Assembly: GCA_016220085.1 (NCBI GenBank)
Contig: JACRIN010000042.1
Location: 34,823 to 98,822 of the forward strand
Origin: Planctomycetota bacterium
GTDB lineage: Bacteria > Planctomycetota > UBA1135 > GCA-002686595
DNA length: 64,000 nucleotides
Reading direction: 5' to 3'
A program made the position numbers and the translations under genes. Numbering within the stretch: position 1 is the stretch's first letter; the number at the start of each line of letters is the position of its first letter. Shown here in pieces: positions 1 to 8,124 of this stretch. A model generated the notes under the pieces. It was not told where the DNA came from and did no database searches. It was given only the letters and a program-made list of their open reading frames with translations.

Positions 1-1823
1 GTCCCGCTCCACGCGCCGAGCGCCGCCGCGACCGCGAAGCCGCGGCCGCCCTTTTGGAGCTCGAAGCCGAGCGGGATCGGCGTCGACGGCGCGGAGACGT
101 CGAACACCTGCAAGCCGCCTTCGAGCGACGGCGCGCCGAGCTGCGTCGCCGCGAGCAGACGCCCGTTCGGATTGAGGAACGCGGTAAGGGTCACGGCTCC
201 GCGCGGCTCGGTGCACGGCGCCGGCACGGTGCCCAAGCTCCCGCCCGCGCAGCGCGCATCGGCGAGCCGCTCCGCGAGATCGAACGTCGCCACGCCGTCT
301 TCCGTCGCGACGTAGAGGTACGTGCCGGCGCCGTCCTCGAACACGACCGAGTGATCGTGCGCCGAGAGCGCGACCTTGCCCGGATCCTCGCTGTCCCAAC
401 GCGCCTCGGTTGACGTGCTCCACGTCGTCCCGAACAGCGTCGAGCGCATCACCGCGAACCCGCGCGTGTCGGTCGCGGCGTAGAGGAAGAGCTCGGAGCT
501 CGAGCCGTAGCGCGCGACGTGCATCGCCGACACGCCGTCGAAGTCGTGCGGCGCGGGCGGGGAGTACACGATCTCGCCGGTCGGTCCGTTGACGCCCGCG
601 AGCCCCGGCAGCGGATCCTCGTTGGTGTCGAGTCGGAACGCGTGGACGCCGTGCGCGGAGTTCGACGCGAGCATCGCCGGAGCGGTCGCGCATTCGGCTC
701 GCGACGAATCGCCGAAGTACTGCCACTCGCCCTCGAAGCTGCGCCCCCAGCCGACGAAGAGCCTGCCGCCCGCGCCCGGCGCGACCTCCGGCGCCGGATC
801 GAGCGCGACGACGTTCGCGTACGCTTCGCGCTGGCTGCCCTGGTTGTCACGCATCACCAGCGGCCAACTCGGACTCGCGTCCTCGCTCAGCGCGCCGTTC
901 GCGACGTCGAACGCGAACACGCCGCGCGAGTAGGCGGCGACGTAGGCGCGCGCTTTCGCGTCGTCGATCTCGATGTCGCGCACGATGCACTGCGGCGAGC
1001 TCGTCGCGCCCGGCCACGCCGTGACCGCATCTTCGGTGACGACCAGCACACCGCTCGAGCAGTGATAGGAGAAGTCGCGTCGCTGCAACGAGCCACGTTG
1101 GCCGCCGAGTTGCGCGCAATCGGCGCCGACGAGCACGGTGAAGCTCGCATCGTTCGTTCCCGAAGGCGGCGGAGCGATCGCAACGCTCGCAGCGACGCTC
1201 TGCACGGTCGCGCCGAGCTCGAACGAGGCGCGCAACGCGAGCGAGTCGCTCGCGACGTCGTGCTCGAGGATCAGCAATCGCCCGCCCGACGGCGCGGGCG
1301 CCGGCTGACCGCCGTCCGCGTCGTCGGTGCCGACGATCACGATGCGCTTCCCCGGGCAATGCACCGCGTCGCCGTCGAGTACCGCGACCGCGCTCGCGCC
1401 CTCGGTGCCCGCGAGCGGCGTCGCATGGACGATCTGCGCGTTCGAGCGTCGGACGACGACCAGCCCGTTGCGCCACGTCGCGGCGTAGACGTGCTCGGCG
1501 GTGAGCGCGAGCTCGCGCACGAACCCGTGCGTGACGATCGTCTCCGGCGCGGCGAGCGCGAGCGGCGCGAGCGGATCGCCCGGCGTGTGCTGGAGCGTGA
1601 AGATGCCGCCGCCCGCTCCGTCGTAGACCGCGCCCTGGTCGTCGACGGCGAGCGCACGGCTCGCGACCAACCCGTACCCATCGACGACGGTTCCGGTCGC
1701 GTTCGCGCCCGGCGACACCGCGCCGTCGCCGCCGCCCGAACCGCCGCACGCGACCAGCGACGAAGCGACCAGGAGCGCGGTGCCGAAAGCGCGAGATCGT
1801 GCGAGCGCGGGGCGTCGTGTCAT
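1..1823 (-). CDS. Lipoprotein with beta-propeller-like repeats (C-terminus off window)
   Basis: An open frame of 607 codons runs from ATG at 1823 to the left edge without a stop, so the C-terminus is missing. The N-terminus is a lipoprotein signal: basic MTRRPALARSR, a hydrophobic stretch, then LLVASSLVACGG with the lipobox cysteine at residue 26. The rest is extracytoplasmic and repetitive, with recurring blade-like strings such as GLVVVRRSN, RGVFAFDVANG, DGVATFDLAERL and LQVFDVSAPSTPIPLG, which resemble LVIVD-type propeller repeats. No catalytic motif is visible. It is probably an anchored surface protein. The gene faces away from the CHRD-protein gene at 2523. The lipoprotein call is firm; the propeller fold is inferred. 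Confidence 0.75.
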   Translation of the reverse strand, partial: MTRRPALARSRAFGTALLVASSLVACGGSGGGDGAVSPGANATGTVVDGYGLVASRALAVDDQGAVYDGAGGGIFTLQHTPGDPLAPLALAAPETIVTHGFVRELALTAEHVYAATWRNGLVVVRRSNAQIVHATPLAGTEGASAVAVLDGDAVHCPGKRIVIVGTDDADGGQPAPAPSGGRLLILEHDVASDSLALRASFELGATVQSVAASVAIAPPPSGTNDASFTVLVGADCAQLGGQRGSLQRRDFSYHCSSGVLVVTEDAVTAWPGATSSPQCIVRDIEIDDAKARAYVAAYSRGVFAFDVANGALSEDASPSWPLVMRDNQGSQREAYANVVALDPAPEVAPGAGGRLFVGWGRSFEGEWQYFGDSSRAECATAPAMLASNSAHGVHAFRLDTNEDPLPGLAGVNGPTGEIVYSPPAPHDFDGVSAMHVARYGSSSELFLYAATDTRGFAVMRSTLFGTTWSTSTEARWDSEDPGKVALSAHDHSVVFEDGAGTYLYVATEDGVATFDLAERLADARCAGGSLGTVPAPCTEPRGAVTLTAFLNPNGRLLAATQLGAPSLEGGLQVFDVSAPSTPIPLGFELQKGGRGFAVAAALGAWSG

Positions 1824-1862
1824 GGCGGTGGCTCGTTGCGGGAGGGTGTCTGCGGTCGCCGA

Positions 1863-1967
1863 CGGTACGGAAGCCAGGCACGACCTCGAGAGTTCGTGGA
1901 CGGCGGAGGCGCGCTCGACGGCGTGGATCGAACTCACGGGGGTCGAGCAGGCTCCTGGCGCCTCGCC
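1863..1967. repeat. Dispersed ~105-bp element, copy A
   Basis: First of three related copies (others at 5616-5719 and 6742-6847). Shared blocks in order are CGGTACGGA-like, CCAGGCACGACC-like, GTTCG.GGACGGC.GAG, and a terminal GCGCCTCGCC. This copy lies in the spacer between divergent genes, away from the McrBC-like locus where the other two sit, so the element moves or spreads independently of that locus. Confidence 0.7.
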
Positions 1968-2221
1968 GCGCGCTGACGAATGGCGTGCCAGCGCCGCGAG
2001 GTCGAGTCGCCCTCGCGAACTTTCCGTCGGCGCGGTCCGCACGGCGGGGTCACGCGCCGGGCCCGCGCTTGGCGAGCGACTTCACGCCACCACCTTTGAA
2101 GAATCTCGCTCGCGCGACCGGACCGTCGCTGCACGCGTGGAAGTTCGATCGAAACATCCGCTCGCCCGCGGCGCTCGTAGAGGCACGGTCGTGTGTTCGC
2201 GAGGTCCGAACGGGCCCCCGA

Positions 2222-2329
2222 TGCGCACGACCGTCGCGCATCGGCCGGCGTGCAAGAACGGCGTGCACCGGGCGTCATGCACGAACTGCATGCACGAGCG
2301 TCGTGCACGACCGGCATGCACCCGCCGCC
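2222..2329. repeat. 13-bp tandem array, about eight units
   Basis: Units begin with TGCA at 2251, 2264, 2278, 2291, 2304 and 2317 (spacings 13, 14, 13, 13, 13), with two more degenerate units upstream. The consensus is close to TGCACGANCGGCG. The array lies 200-300 bp upstream of the CHRD-protein start and could be a clustered protein-binding site or a simple minisatellite. Confidence 0.75.
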
Positions 2330-2522
2330 CGCAGCGAAGACGCCGCGTCGGGCGCAATCCCAGCGGGCGACTTCGGTGCGCGGTTCCGAACAGTCCGTCC
2401 GAGCGTCGGACCGGAGAGTCGAGGGCGAGCGCAGGAGCTCGTCCCCGCCGCTCCGGCCGCCGCTTTCGAGCGTCACGTCCGCTTTCCGTCCCCCCCGCCC
2501 TTCGAGTCAGGAGCTCATCACC

Positions 2523-3731
2523 ATGCGAAGCCTCTCCATTCCTTCCTTCAAGCAGTGCGTGTTCGCGAGCGTGCTCGCCGCGCTCGCGTCGACCGCCTCC
2601 GCGCAGGTCGTCTGCATGCGCGCCGATCTCGACGGCCTGCAAGAGGTGCCGCCGAACCCGTCGACCGCGACCGGCACGGCGTACGTGCTCGTCGATCGCG
2701 CGACCAACACGGCGTCGTACTCGATCACGTTCACCGGACTCAGCGCGCCCGAGAACAACGCGCACTTCCACGCCGGTCCGGTCGGCGTCAGCGGCGGCGT
2801 GAAGGTCGGTCTGCCGCTCGGCGCGAACAAGGTCGGGAGCTTCGTCTACGCCGAGGCCGACGAAGCGACGCTGATCGGCGGCGGCTGGTACATCAATATC
2901 CACTCGAACAACTTCGGCGCGGGCGAGATCCGCGGACAGGTGCTGCGCAGCGACAGCCTCGCGTTCATGCGCGCCGACCTCGACGGAGCGCAGGAAACGC
3001 CGCCGAACGCCTCGACGGCGAAGGGTTCCGCGTACCTGATGATCGACACGGTCGCGGACTCGCTCTTCTACAGCCTGACGTTCGACGGGCTCAGCGCCGT
3101 CGAGATCAACGCGCACATCCACGCGGGCGCGGTCGGCGTCGCGGGGCCGGTCAAGCTCGGGCTTCCGACCGGCAACTCGAAGAGCGGCACGCTGAACTAC
3201 GCGGCGGCCGACGAAGCGACGCTGCTCGGCGGCGGTTGGTACTTCAACATCCACTCGGGCAACTTCCCGGGAGGCGAGATCCGCGGCCAGATCGTCGCGG
3301 GCGGCACGAATCCGTCCGCGTACTGCGTCGGCAAGACCAACAGCAAGGGTTGCGTGCCGAGCGTCGGCTTCACGGGCTTGCCGATCCTGAGCGGCGCCGA
3401 CACGTTCACGCTCTCGGCGACGCAGTGCATCAACAACAAGAACGGCATCTTCTTCTGGGGCACGGTGCCGAGCGCCGCGCCGTTCCTCGGCGGCACTCTC
3501 TGCATCAAGCCGCCGCTGAAGCGCCTGCCTCCGCAGAACTCGGGCGGCAATCCGCCGCCGAACGACTGCTCGGGCACGTACTCGTTCTTCTTCAGCCACG
3601 CGTACATGGCGTCGCAGGGCCTCGGCGCCGGCAGCCAAGTCCACGGCCAATTCTGGATGCGCGACCCGTCGCACCCGGACGGCACGGGCGTCGGCCTGAG
3701 CAACGCGCTCTACTTCGCGATCTTGCCGTGA
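2523..3731 (+). CDS. Secreted protein with two CHRD domains
   Basis: A 402-residue protein with a Sec signal (MRSLSIPSFKQCVFASVLAALASTASA). Two tandem CHRD domains follow, at about residues 29-143 and 148-258, each with the pattern MRADLDG.QE.PPN.ST..G, NAH.HAG.VGV and FNIHS.NF..GEIRGQ. CHRD domains (first named from chordin) are beta-rich extracellular modules of unknown biochemical role in bacteria. Residues 267-402 form a six-cysteine module (YCVGKTNSKGC ... LCIKPPLKR ... NSGGNPPPNDCSG ... GLSNALYFAIL) that recurs at the C-termini of the genes at 28370 and 59342. AGGAGC about nine bases before ATG 2523 fixes the start; the frame is open further upstream but without a signal peptide. A strong terminator follows. 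Confidence 0.9.
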   Translation: MRSLSIPSFKQCVFASVLAALASTASAQVVCMRADLDGLQEVPPNPSTATGTAYVLVDRATNTASYSITFTGLSAPENNAHFHAGPVGVSGGVKVGLPLGANKVGSFVYAEADEATLIGGGWYINIHSNNFGAGEIRGQVLRSDSLAFMRADLDGAQETPPNASTAKGSAYLMIDTVADSLFYSLTFDGLSAVEINAHIHAGAVGVAGPVKLGLPTGNSKSGTLNYAAADEATLLGGGWYFNIHSGNFPGGEIRGQIVAGGTNPSAYCVGKTNSKGCVPSVGFTGLPILSGADTFTLSATQCINNKNGIFFWGTVPSAAPFLGGTLCIKPPLKRLPPQNSGGNPPPNDCSGTYSFFFSHAYMASQGLGAGSQVHGQFWMRDPSHPDGTGVGLSNALYFAILP

Positions 3732-3758
3732 TCGGCTGAGCGAGCTCCGTTCGCTTCA

Positions 3759-3790
3759 ACCGGGCGTCACCTCGAGAGGTGGCGCCCGGT
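3759..3790 (+). terminator. Hairpin terminator after the CHRD gene
   Basis: A 14-bp stem, ACCGGGCGTCACCT paired with AGGTGGCGCCCGGT (one mismatch), with a four-base CGAG loop, 28 bases after the stop codon. There is no clear T tract, as is common in GC-rich genomes. Confidence 0.8.
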
Positions 3791-3986
3791 CTCGATTCGG
3801 CGGCGTGGAATGCGAGCATCGAGTGTCGAGCTCAAGGTAACCGCAGGTGTCGGATTGCGCGCACGCCAGCGGTGCGGGCCGGCCTGTCGGGGACGTACTC
3901 GCGAGGTTCGGTCCACGCGCGTCATCGAGCGCTCGCGGACGACAACCACACTGGTGGGAGGATCGCCGAGGTGTCGGCTTCGCGAC

Positions 3987-5570
3987 CTACCGGCCGAACC
4001 ACGTTCGGACGCGGTCCGCGAGCTCCTCGGGCAACCGACTCGCGGTCTCGGTCCATGCGAGCTCGAATTCCGCGGCTTGCTCCGGGAACGGCTCGCGAAC
4101 GCGCACCGATCTCAGCGCTTCGGTCAGGAATGCCGTCGAGCGAGCGACGACGATCGGATCGCCGTGGACTACACCTCGAAGCGCTTCCGGAAGCGCGTCG
4201 AGACGACTTTGCGCGAGGAGCAGGCGGATGGCCAGTCGCGCCGTATGAGGGTGGCGGCGCTCGTCGAGCGAGCGACGCACGCGAGCGACTGAGAACGCGC
4301 CTCCCGACGCGAGCAATGCGGTACACGCCGCGCGCGCAACCCGCGGACGCGGGTCAGCGAGCAGCGACTCGAGCCACTCGACTCTCGCCGTTCGATCGAG
4401 TGCCGCGATCGCGCTGACCGCGGCTGCAGCAACGGCAACGCTGGGAGCCTGCTCGAAACGGGCGAGGAGCATTCCGACGTCCGCTCGCGTCCCGGTCTCG
4501 CCCACGCCAAGCAAGGCCGCCGCCGTCGGATCGGTTCGAACCCGATCTCGGTAGAACGCGTACGCATCGAACGGCGGCGCGCTCGTTTCGCGCAGGTAGA
4601 AGCGAGCGGTGGCGCGAATCGTCGCGCTCGGGTCGAGGAGGAAGCTCCGCAGCGCGTTCGAACGAGCGTCGTCCGCCAGCCGCAGTTCTCCGACGAGCAC
4701 GGCTCGCCTGACCATCGTGGACGGATCGCGTCGCGCCGTCTCGACGAGCTCCACTCGAGCCGCGCCGTCGAGTCGATCCAGGAGATCTCGTACCGCGAAC
4801 TGCCGAGTGGCCGGGTCGGGATGGGCCACGAGTTCTCTCGTCCGCGCGACGCCGAGTACGGTCGACGGGCTCGCGATAAAAGACCGCATGAAGTGACGAG
4901 CGGCGCGATCCGACCACGAGAGCACTTTCGCGAGGGCGGGCCCGGCGTCCTCACGCGCGAGTCGAGCCTTCAAGCGACCGACGAACTCCTCGTGCTCCGC
5001 GCGGCTTCGATCGCGAATCGTCGCGACCAGCCCGAGCACCTCGACCCAGACTTCGGCCGGCGCGCTCTCCAACAGCGAATCCAGCGTGGCAGCGGCGCGA
5101 CGGCGGACCGCCGGAACCCAATCGCTCACGCGCAGCACGAGGTACGGCAGCGCGTGTTGGGTCGCAGCCGCGGACTCCAGGCGCTCGACCGCAAGCTCCC
5201 GTACCTACCCATTCCCGTGCATCGTGAACAGAGCCCAGACGGGAGTCGGCCACGTCGCGAGGCGCAGTGTTTCGGGCGTCATGCCGAGCCACGACGCGCT
5301 GCGCCACGTAGGTTCGCGAACGAAGCGCTCGAGCTCGGGGAGTCGCGAGGGCGGAATCGCCGCTGCGAGCGAACACACGGACTCGATCGCTGCGTCGCGA
5401 ATGCGCGGTTGCGGGTGTGCGAGCGCCGCCAACGCGAACGGCATCGCGGCGACCGGGTCTCGCTCCGAGGTCGCTGCCGCCTCCAAGGCGCTCTCGGTCT
5501 CGCGCGAGGACTCGGCTCGGAGCGAGCCGCGCAGCGCGTCGCTGAGGTGTTCCCAGAAACTCGACGTCAT
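3987..5570 (-). pseudogene. HEAT-repeat-like protein interrupted by an in-frame TAG
   Basis: Two frames, 5205-5570 (121 residues, start MTSSFWEHLSDAL) and 3987-5138 (383 residues), are in the same phase. Reading through the TAG at 5205-5207 gives continuous sequence (...TMHGNG, stop, VRELAVERLESAAA...) and one protein of about 527 residues. The whole product is alpha-helical with HEAT-like repeats such as HPQPRIRDAAIESV, HPDPATRQFAVRDLL and DPRPRVARAACTALL, which suggests a scaffold. The lesion is at codon 122. A tyrosine codon (TAC or TAT) could have become TAG by one change. It may be a genuine nonsense mutation, a read error, or two separately translated pieces. Confidence 0.75.
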
Positions 5571-5615
5571 CGCGTCACCGTATCGCGTGCGCTGCGGCAG
5601 CGGTACGGGGTGCTG

Positions 5616-5719
5616 CCGTACGGATCCGGGCTCGACCCGCGCGTTCGCGGACGGCAGAGTCGCGCTCGCCGCCGCTGGTCGAGTTCTCGGGACGCGAGCC
5701 TGGCGCTCAGCGCCTCGCC
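5616..5719. repeat. Dispersed ~105-bp element, copy B
   Basis: Second copy of the element seen at 1863 and 6742, with the shared core GTTCGCGGACGGCAGAG and the terminal AGCGCCTCGCCC. It abuts the duplicated tail of the McrC-like gene and overlaps its stop codon (TGA, 5707-5709). It is clearly more diverged from copy C than the coding tails beside them are from each other. Confidence 0.75.
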
Positions 5720-6023
5720 CACGCGTTGGCGTACTTGACGACGTCGCCGATCCAGCCCTCGAGAGGCTTGGGCGACCAATCGACGGGATGCATCGGGATG
5801 CAGCCGGTCTTGCCGTCGGCGCGGAAGAGGGTGCAGTGCTGGGCGAGCAGCGGGGCGCACGCCCACGCGCGGACCGGGTGACGGATCACCGGGACACCGG
5901 CGGTGAAGCCCGGCGTGTTGGCGGCGATCATCGCGAGGTAGCGGTCCTTCGTTTCGAGCGCCTTGCGATCGATCGCGCGCGTCGCGTCGAGCACGAAGGC
6001 GTCGCGGCCGTACGGGCCCGGCG
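5707..6023 (-). pseudogene. Second copy of the 3' end of the McrC-like gene
   Basis: The 317 bases match 6835-7151 without indels. The encoded tail from VLDATRAIDRKALETK to the stop (95 residues) is identical in protein although about seven or eight bases differ, all at synonymous positions. There is no start codon and the upstream part of the gene is absent. Similarity stops abruptly at 6023, after which the toxin-antitoxin promoter region begins. Confidence 0.85.
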
Positions 6024-6089
6024 GTTTGGCGAGGCCCGAGTCGATTCGCGGGTGCGACGCGCTCCCTGGCCCGCGATGCCTCCCGGGCC

Positions 6090-6101
6090 TACACTGTTCC
6101 C
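6090..6101 (+). promoter_or_regulatory. -10-like box of the toxin-antitoxin pair
   Basis: TACACT at 6090-6095 lies exactly six bases before the GTG start at 6102. There is no room for a ribosome binding site, so the transcript would be leaderless or nearly so. No good -35 is visible. This is inference from spacing. Confidence 0.4.
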
Positions 6102-6326
6102 GTGGACTACTCGAAGATCATCACGATCGAGCCCGACAAGCGCGGCGGCAAGCCCTGCATTCGCGGGATGCGTATCACCGTCTACGACGTGCTCGACTAC
6201 CTCGCGTCGGGCATGACCGAGGACCAGATCCTCGGCGACTTCCCGGAACTCGTGCGCGAGGACATCCGTGCTTGCTTGGCGTTCGCCGCCGATCGTGAGC
6301 GGAGGCTGTTGGGCAAGTCGGCGTGA
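6102..6326 (+). CDS. DUF433 antitoxin
   Basis: A 74-residue protein of the DUF433 family (VapB-like antitoxin), with the family pattern ITIEPDKRGGKPCIRGMRIT and YDVLDYLASGMTEDQIL, a helix-turn-helix-like fold. Family members pair with PIN-like toxins and typically repress their own operon. It starts with GTG at 6102, directly after a -10-like box. Its stop overlaps the start of the toxin by four bases (GTGA), so translation is coupled. The pair sits between two copies of the McrC-like 3' end. Confidence 0.88.
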   Translation: MDYSKIITIEPDKRGGKPCIRGMRITVYDVLDYLASGMTEDQILGDFPELVREDIRACLAFAADRERRLLGKSA

Positions 6327-6655
6327 AGCTGCTGCTCGACCAGAACCTCTCATCGAAGCTCGTCGCGGAGTTGGATCGGCTCTATCCGGGCACGGCGCAC
6401 GTCCGTGAACTCGGTTTCGCGAAGCAGAGCGACGAGGCGATTTGGGAGTACGCGCGTCGACATGGGTTCGTGATCGTCTCGAAAGACGCGGACTTCCATC
6501 AGCGGAGCTTCGTCTTTGGCCACCCGCCCAAGGTCGTCTGGATTCGTCGCGGGAACTGCAGTTCGGACGAGGCACTGGCGCTCTTGCTCGAGCATCGCAC
6601 CGAACTCGAGGAGTTCGACCGGCATCCGGATGCGGCGTTCCTCGTCTTGTCCTGA
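6323..6655 (+). CDS. DUF5615 PIN-like toxin
   Basis: A 110-residue protein of the DUF5615 (Mut7-C/PIN-like) family. The N-terminal MKLLLDQNLSSKLV carries the first conserved aspartate (D6). VIVSKDADFHQRS supplies the second acidic pair, and PPKVVWIRRGNCSSDEA is the family's third block. Such proteins are predicted metal-dependent RNases neutralised by the partner DUF433 protein. GTG start at 6323 overlaps the antitoxin stop. Length and all key residues look intact, so the module is probably functional. Confidence 0.87.
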   Translation: MKLLLDQNLSSKLVAELDRLYPGTAHVRELGFAKQSDEAIWEYARRHGFVIVSKDADFHQRSFVFGHPPKVVWIRRGNCSSDEALALLLEHRTELEEFDRHPDAAFLVLS

Positions 6656-6741
6656 GCTCGAGGTCCGTTTCGCCTCCGCGGTTTTCGAGTCCGACGCCAG
6701 GCTCCAACCTCGCGAGTTTGGGTTCGAAGGCGGGCGAGGCG

Positions 6742-6847
6742 CGGTATGGAGCCAGGCTCGACCCCCGCGAGTTCGAGGACGGCAGAGGCGAGCTCGACGT
6801 CACAGGGTGAGCTCTCGGGGGCCGAGCCAGGTTCCTAGCGCCTCGCC
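6742..6847. repeat. Dispersed ~105-bp element, copy C
   Basis: Third copy, immediately downstream of and overlapping the stop of the intact McrC-like gene. Its terminal GCGCCTCGCCC (6838-6848) is an inverted copy of GGGCGAGGCGC at 6732-6742, so the copy is bracketed by 11-bp inverted repeats. A partial extra unit precedes it (from about 6690). Confidence 0.75.
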
Positions 6848-8124
6848 CACGCGTTGGCGTACTTGACGACATCGCCGATCCAGCCCTCGAGAGGCTTGGG
6901 CGACCAATCGACGGGATGCATCGGGATGCAGCCGGTCTTGCCGTCGGCGCGGAAGAGGGTGCAGTGCTGGGCGAGCAACGGCGCGCACGCCCACGCGCGG
7001 ACCGGGTGGCGGATCACCGGGACGCCGGCGGTGAAGCCCGGCGTGTTGGCGGCGATCATCGCCAGGTAGCGATCCTTCGTTTCGAGCGCCTTGCGATCGA
7101 TCGCGCGCGTCGCGTCGAGCACGAAGGCGTCGCGGCCGTACGGGCCCGGCGTGACGAGCATGAAGTCGGGCGTCACGTCGTCGCCGCGGATGCAGTGGAA
7201 GCCGGTTGGGTTGTCGCGATAGCGCGTCAGTCGCGGTTCGACCCACAAATCCATCGTCGCGGCGCCGCGCTCGAGCACGATCTTGCCCGCGAGGAACAGC
7301 GCGCCCGTCGCGTCGCCGCGGGTCGTCCAGCCGCGCGCGTCGAAGGCTTGGAGGAGCTTCAAGCCGCACCAACGCTGGTAGAGATACGGCACGTCGGCCG
7401 CGGCGACCGCGTCGTGCAAGAGCGAGCGCACGTAGCCCGGCAAGAAGCTCGACGGCGAGGACCAGAACGTCGCTTGGCGGCGCAAGCTCGACCACGCGGG
7501 AGTGCCGGGATACGGCGACGGCGGCGATGCGGACGGTTGCAGGTTGCGGCCCGCGTGGCGACGCACGAGGTCCTCGGCGCGCACGAGCACGAGCGCGGCT
7601 TCGTCGAGTCGTGCGCGCAGGAGATCGAGCGCGAGCTCGTCGCTCTTCGCGAAGCGCGACGCGCCCGCGCGGGCGATGCGTGCGTCGGCGACTTGCTTGG
7701 CGACACGCTCGCGAACGATTTCGAGCTTCTCGCCGCGGTCGCGCAACTGGCGAATCAGCCAGCGCAACGCCGGCAAGTCGGGCTCGGGCACCGGCACGAG
7801 GCGACTCCAACGCTTCGGTAGGATGCGGGGGCCGACGCGCACCCAATCGCACGGTCGGCGCGAGAGCGAGGCGCGCAACGGCGTCGTCACTTCGTGCTCC
7901 TCGATGCGCGTCGGATCGTCGCGCGTCGCCAAGTCGGCGAGCAGGCCGGGCACCAGCGACGCGAGCGCGTGCGCTCCACCGAGCTCCGCGCGCATGCCCT
8001 GTGCGCGCGGAGCTCCGGCCTCGATGCGGCCGCTCGTCGCGAGGCCGGTTTCGAGGAGGTCCGACGAGAACGCGCGCAGGTCGGCGACGATGCGCTCGAC
8101 GAACAGCTCGTTCGTGCGTCTCAT
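6835..8124 (-). CDS. McrC-like putative nuclease partner of the McrB-like ATPase
   Basis: A 429-residue protein translated with the McrB-like gene (ATGA overlap, 8121-8124). The C-terminal third looks like a PD-(D/E)XK fold: TPDFMLV with D320, then VLDATRAIDRK with D337. The canonical DAK of McrC/DUF2357 nucleases reads DAT here, so the usual catalytic lysine is missing or relocated. The middle contains PYLYQRWCGLKLLQAF, typical of proteins that bridge an AAA+ motor and a nuclease. The likely role is the cleavage subunit of a modification-dependent (type IV-like) restriction system. Its last 95 codons recur at 5707-5991. The frame is open far upstream, but the conserved part begins at ATG 8124. 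Confidence 0.7.
   Translation of the reverse strand: MRRTNELFVERIVADLRAFSSDLLETGLATSGRIEAGAPRAQGMRAELGGAHALASLVPGLLADLATRDDPTRIEEHEVTTPLRASLSRRPCDWVRVGPRILPKRWSRLVPVPEPDLPALRWLIRQLRDRGEKLEIVRERVAKQVADARIARAGASRFAKSDELALDLLRARLDEAALVLVRAEDLVRRHAGRNLQPSASPPSPYPGTPAWSSLRRQATFWSSPSSFLPGYVRSLLHDAVAAADVPYLYQRWCGLKLLQAFDARGWTTRGDATGALFLAGKIVLERGAATMDLWVEPRLTRYRDNPTGFHCIRGDDVTPDFMLVTPGPYGRDAFVLDATRAIDRKALETKDRYLAMIAANTPGFTAGVPVIRHPVRAWACAPLLAQHCTLFRADGKTGCIPMHPVDWSPKPLEGWIGDVVKYANAWARR

Larger units (their letters stand above)
1824..2522. other. Divergent intergenic region
   Basis: About 700 bases between the lipoprotein start and the CHRD-protein start. It holds the dispersed repeat (1863-1967) and the 13-bp array (2222-2329), and presumably promoters for both genes. 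Open frames cross it but none has a recognisable product or credible start. Confidence 0.6.

Noticed and set aside
519..1976. A 485-residue plus-strand frame at the left edge.
   Set aside because: It is arginine-rich shadow sequence opposite the lipoprotein gene, which has a signal peptide and natural composition.
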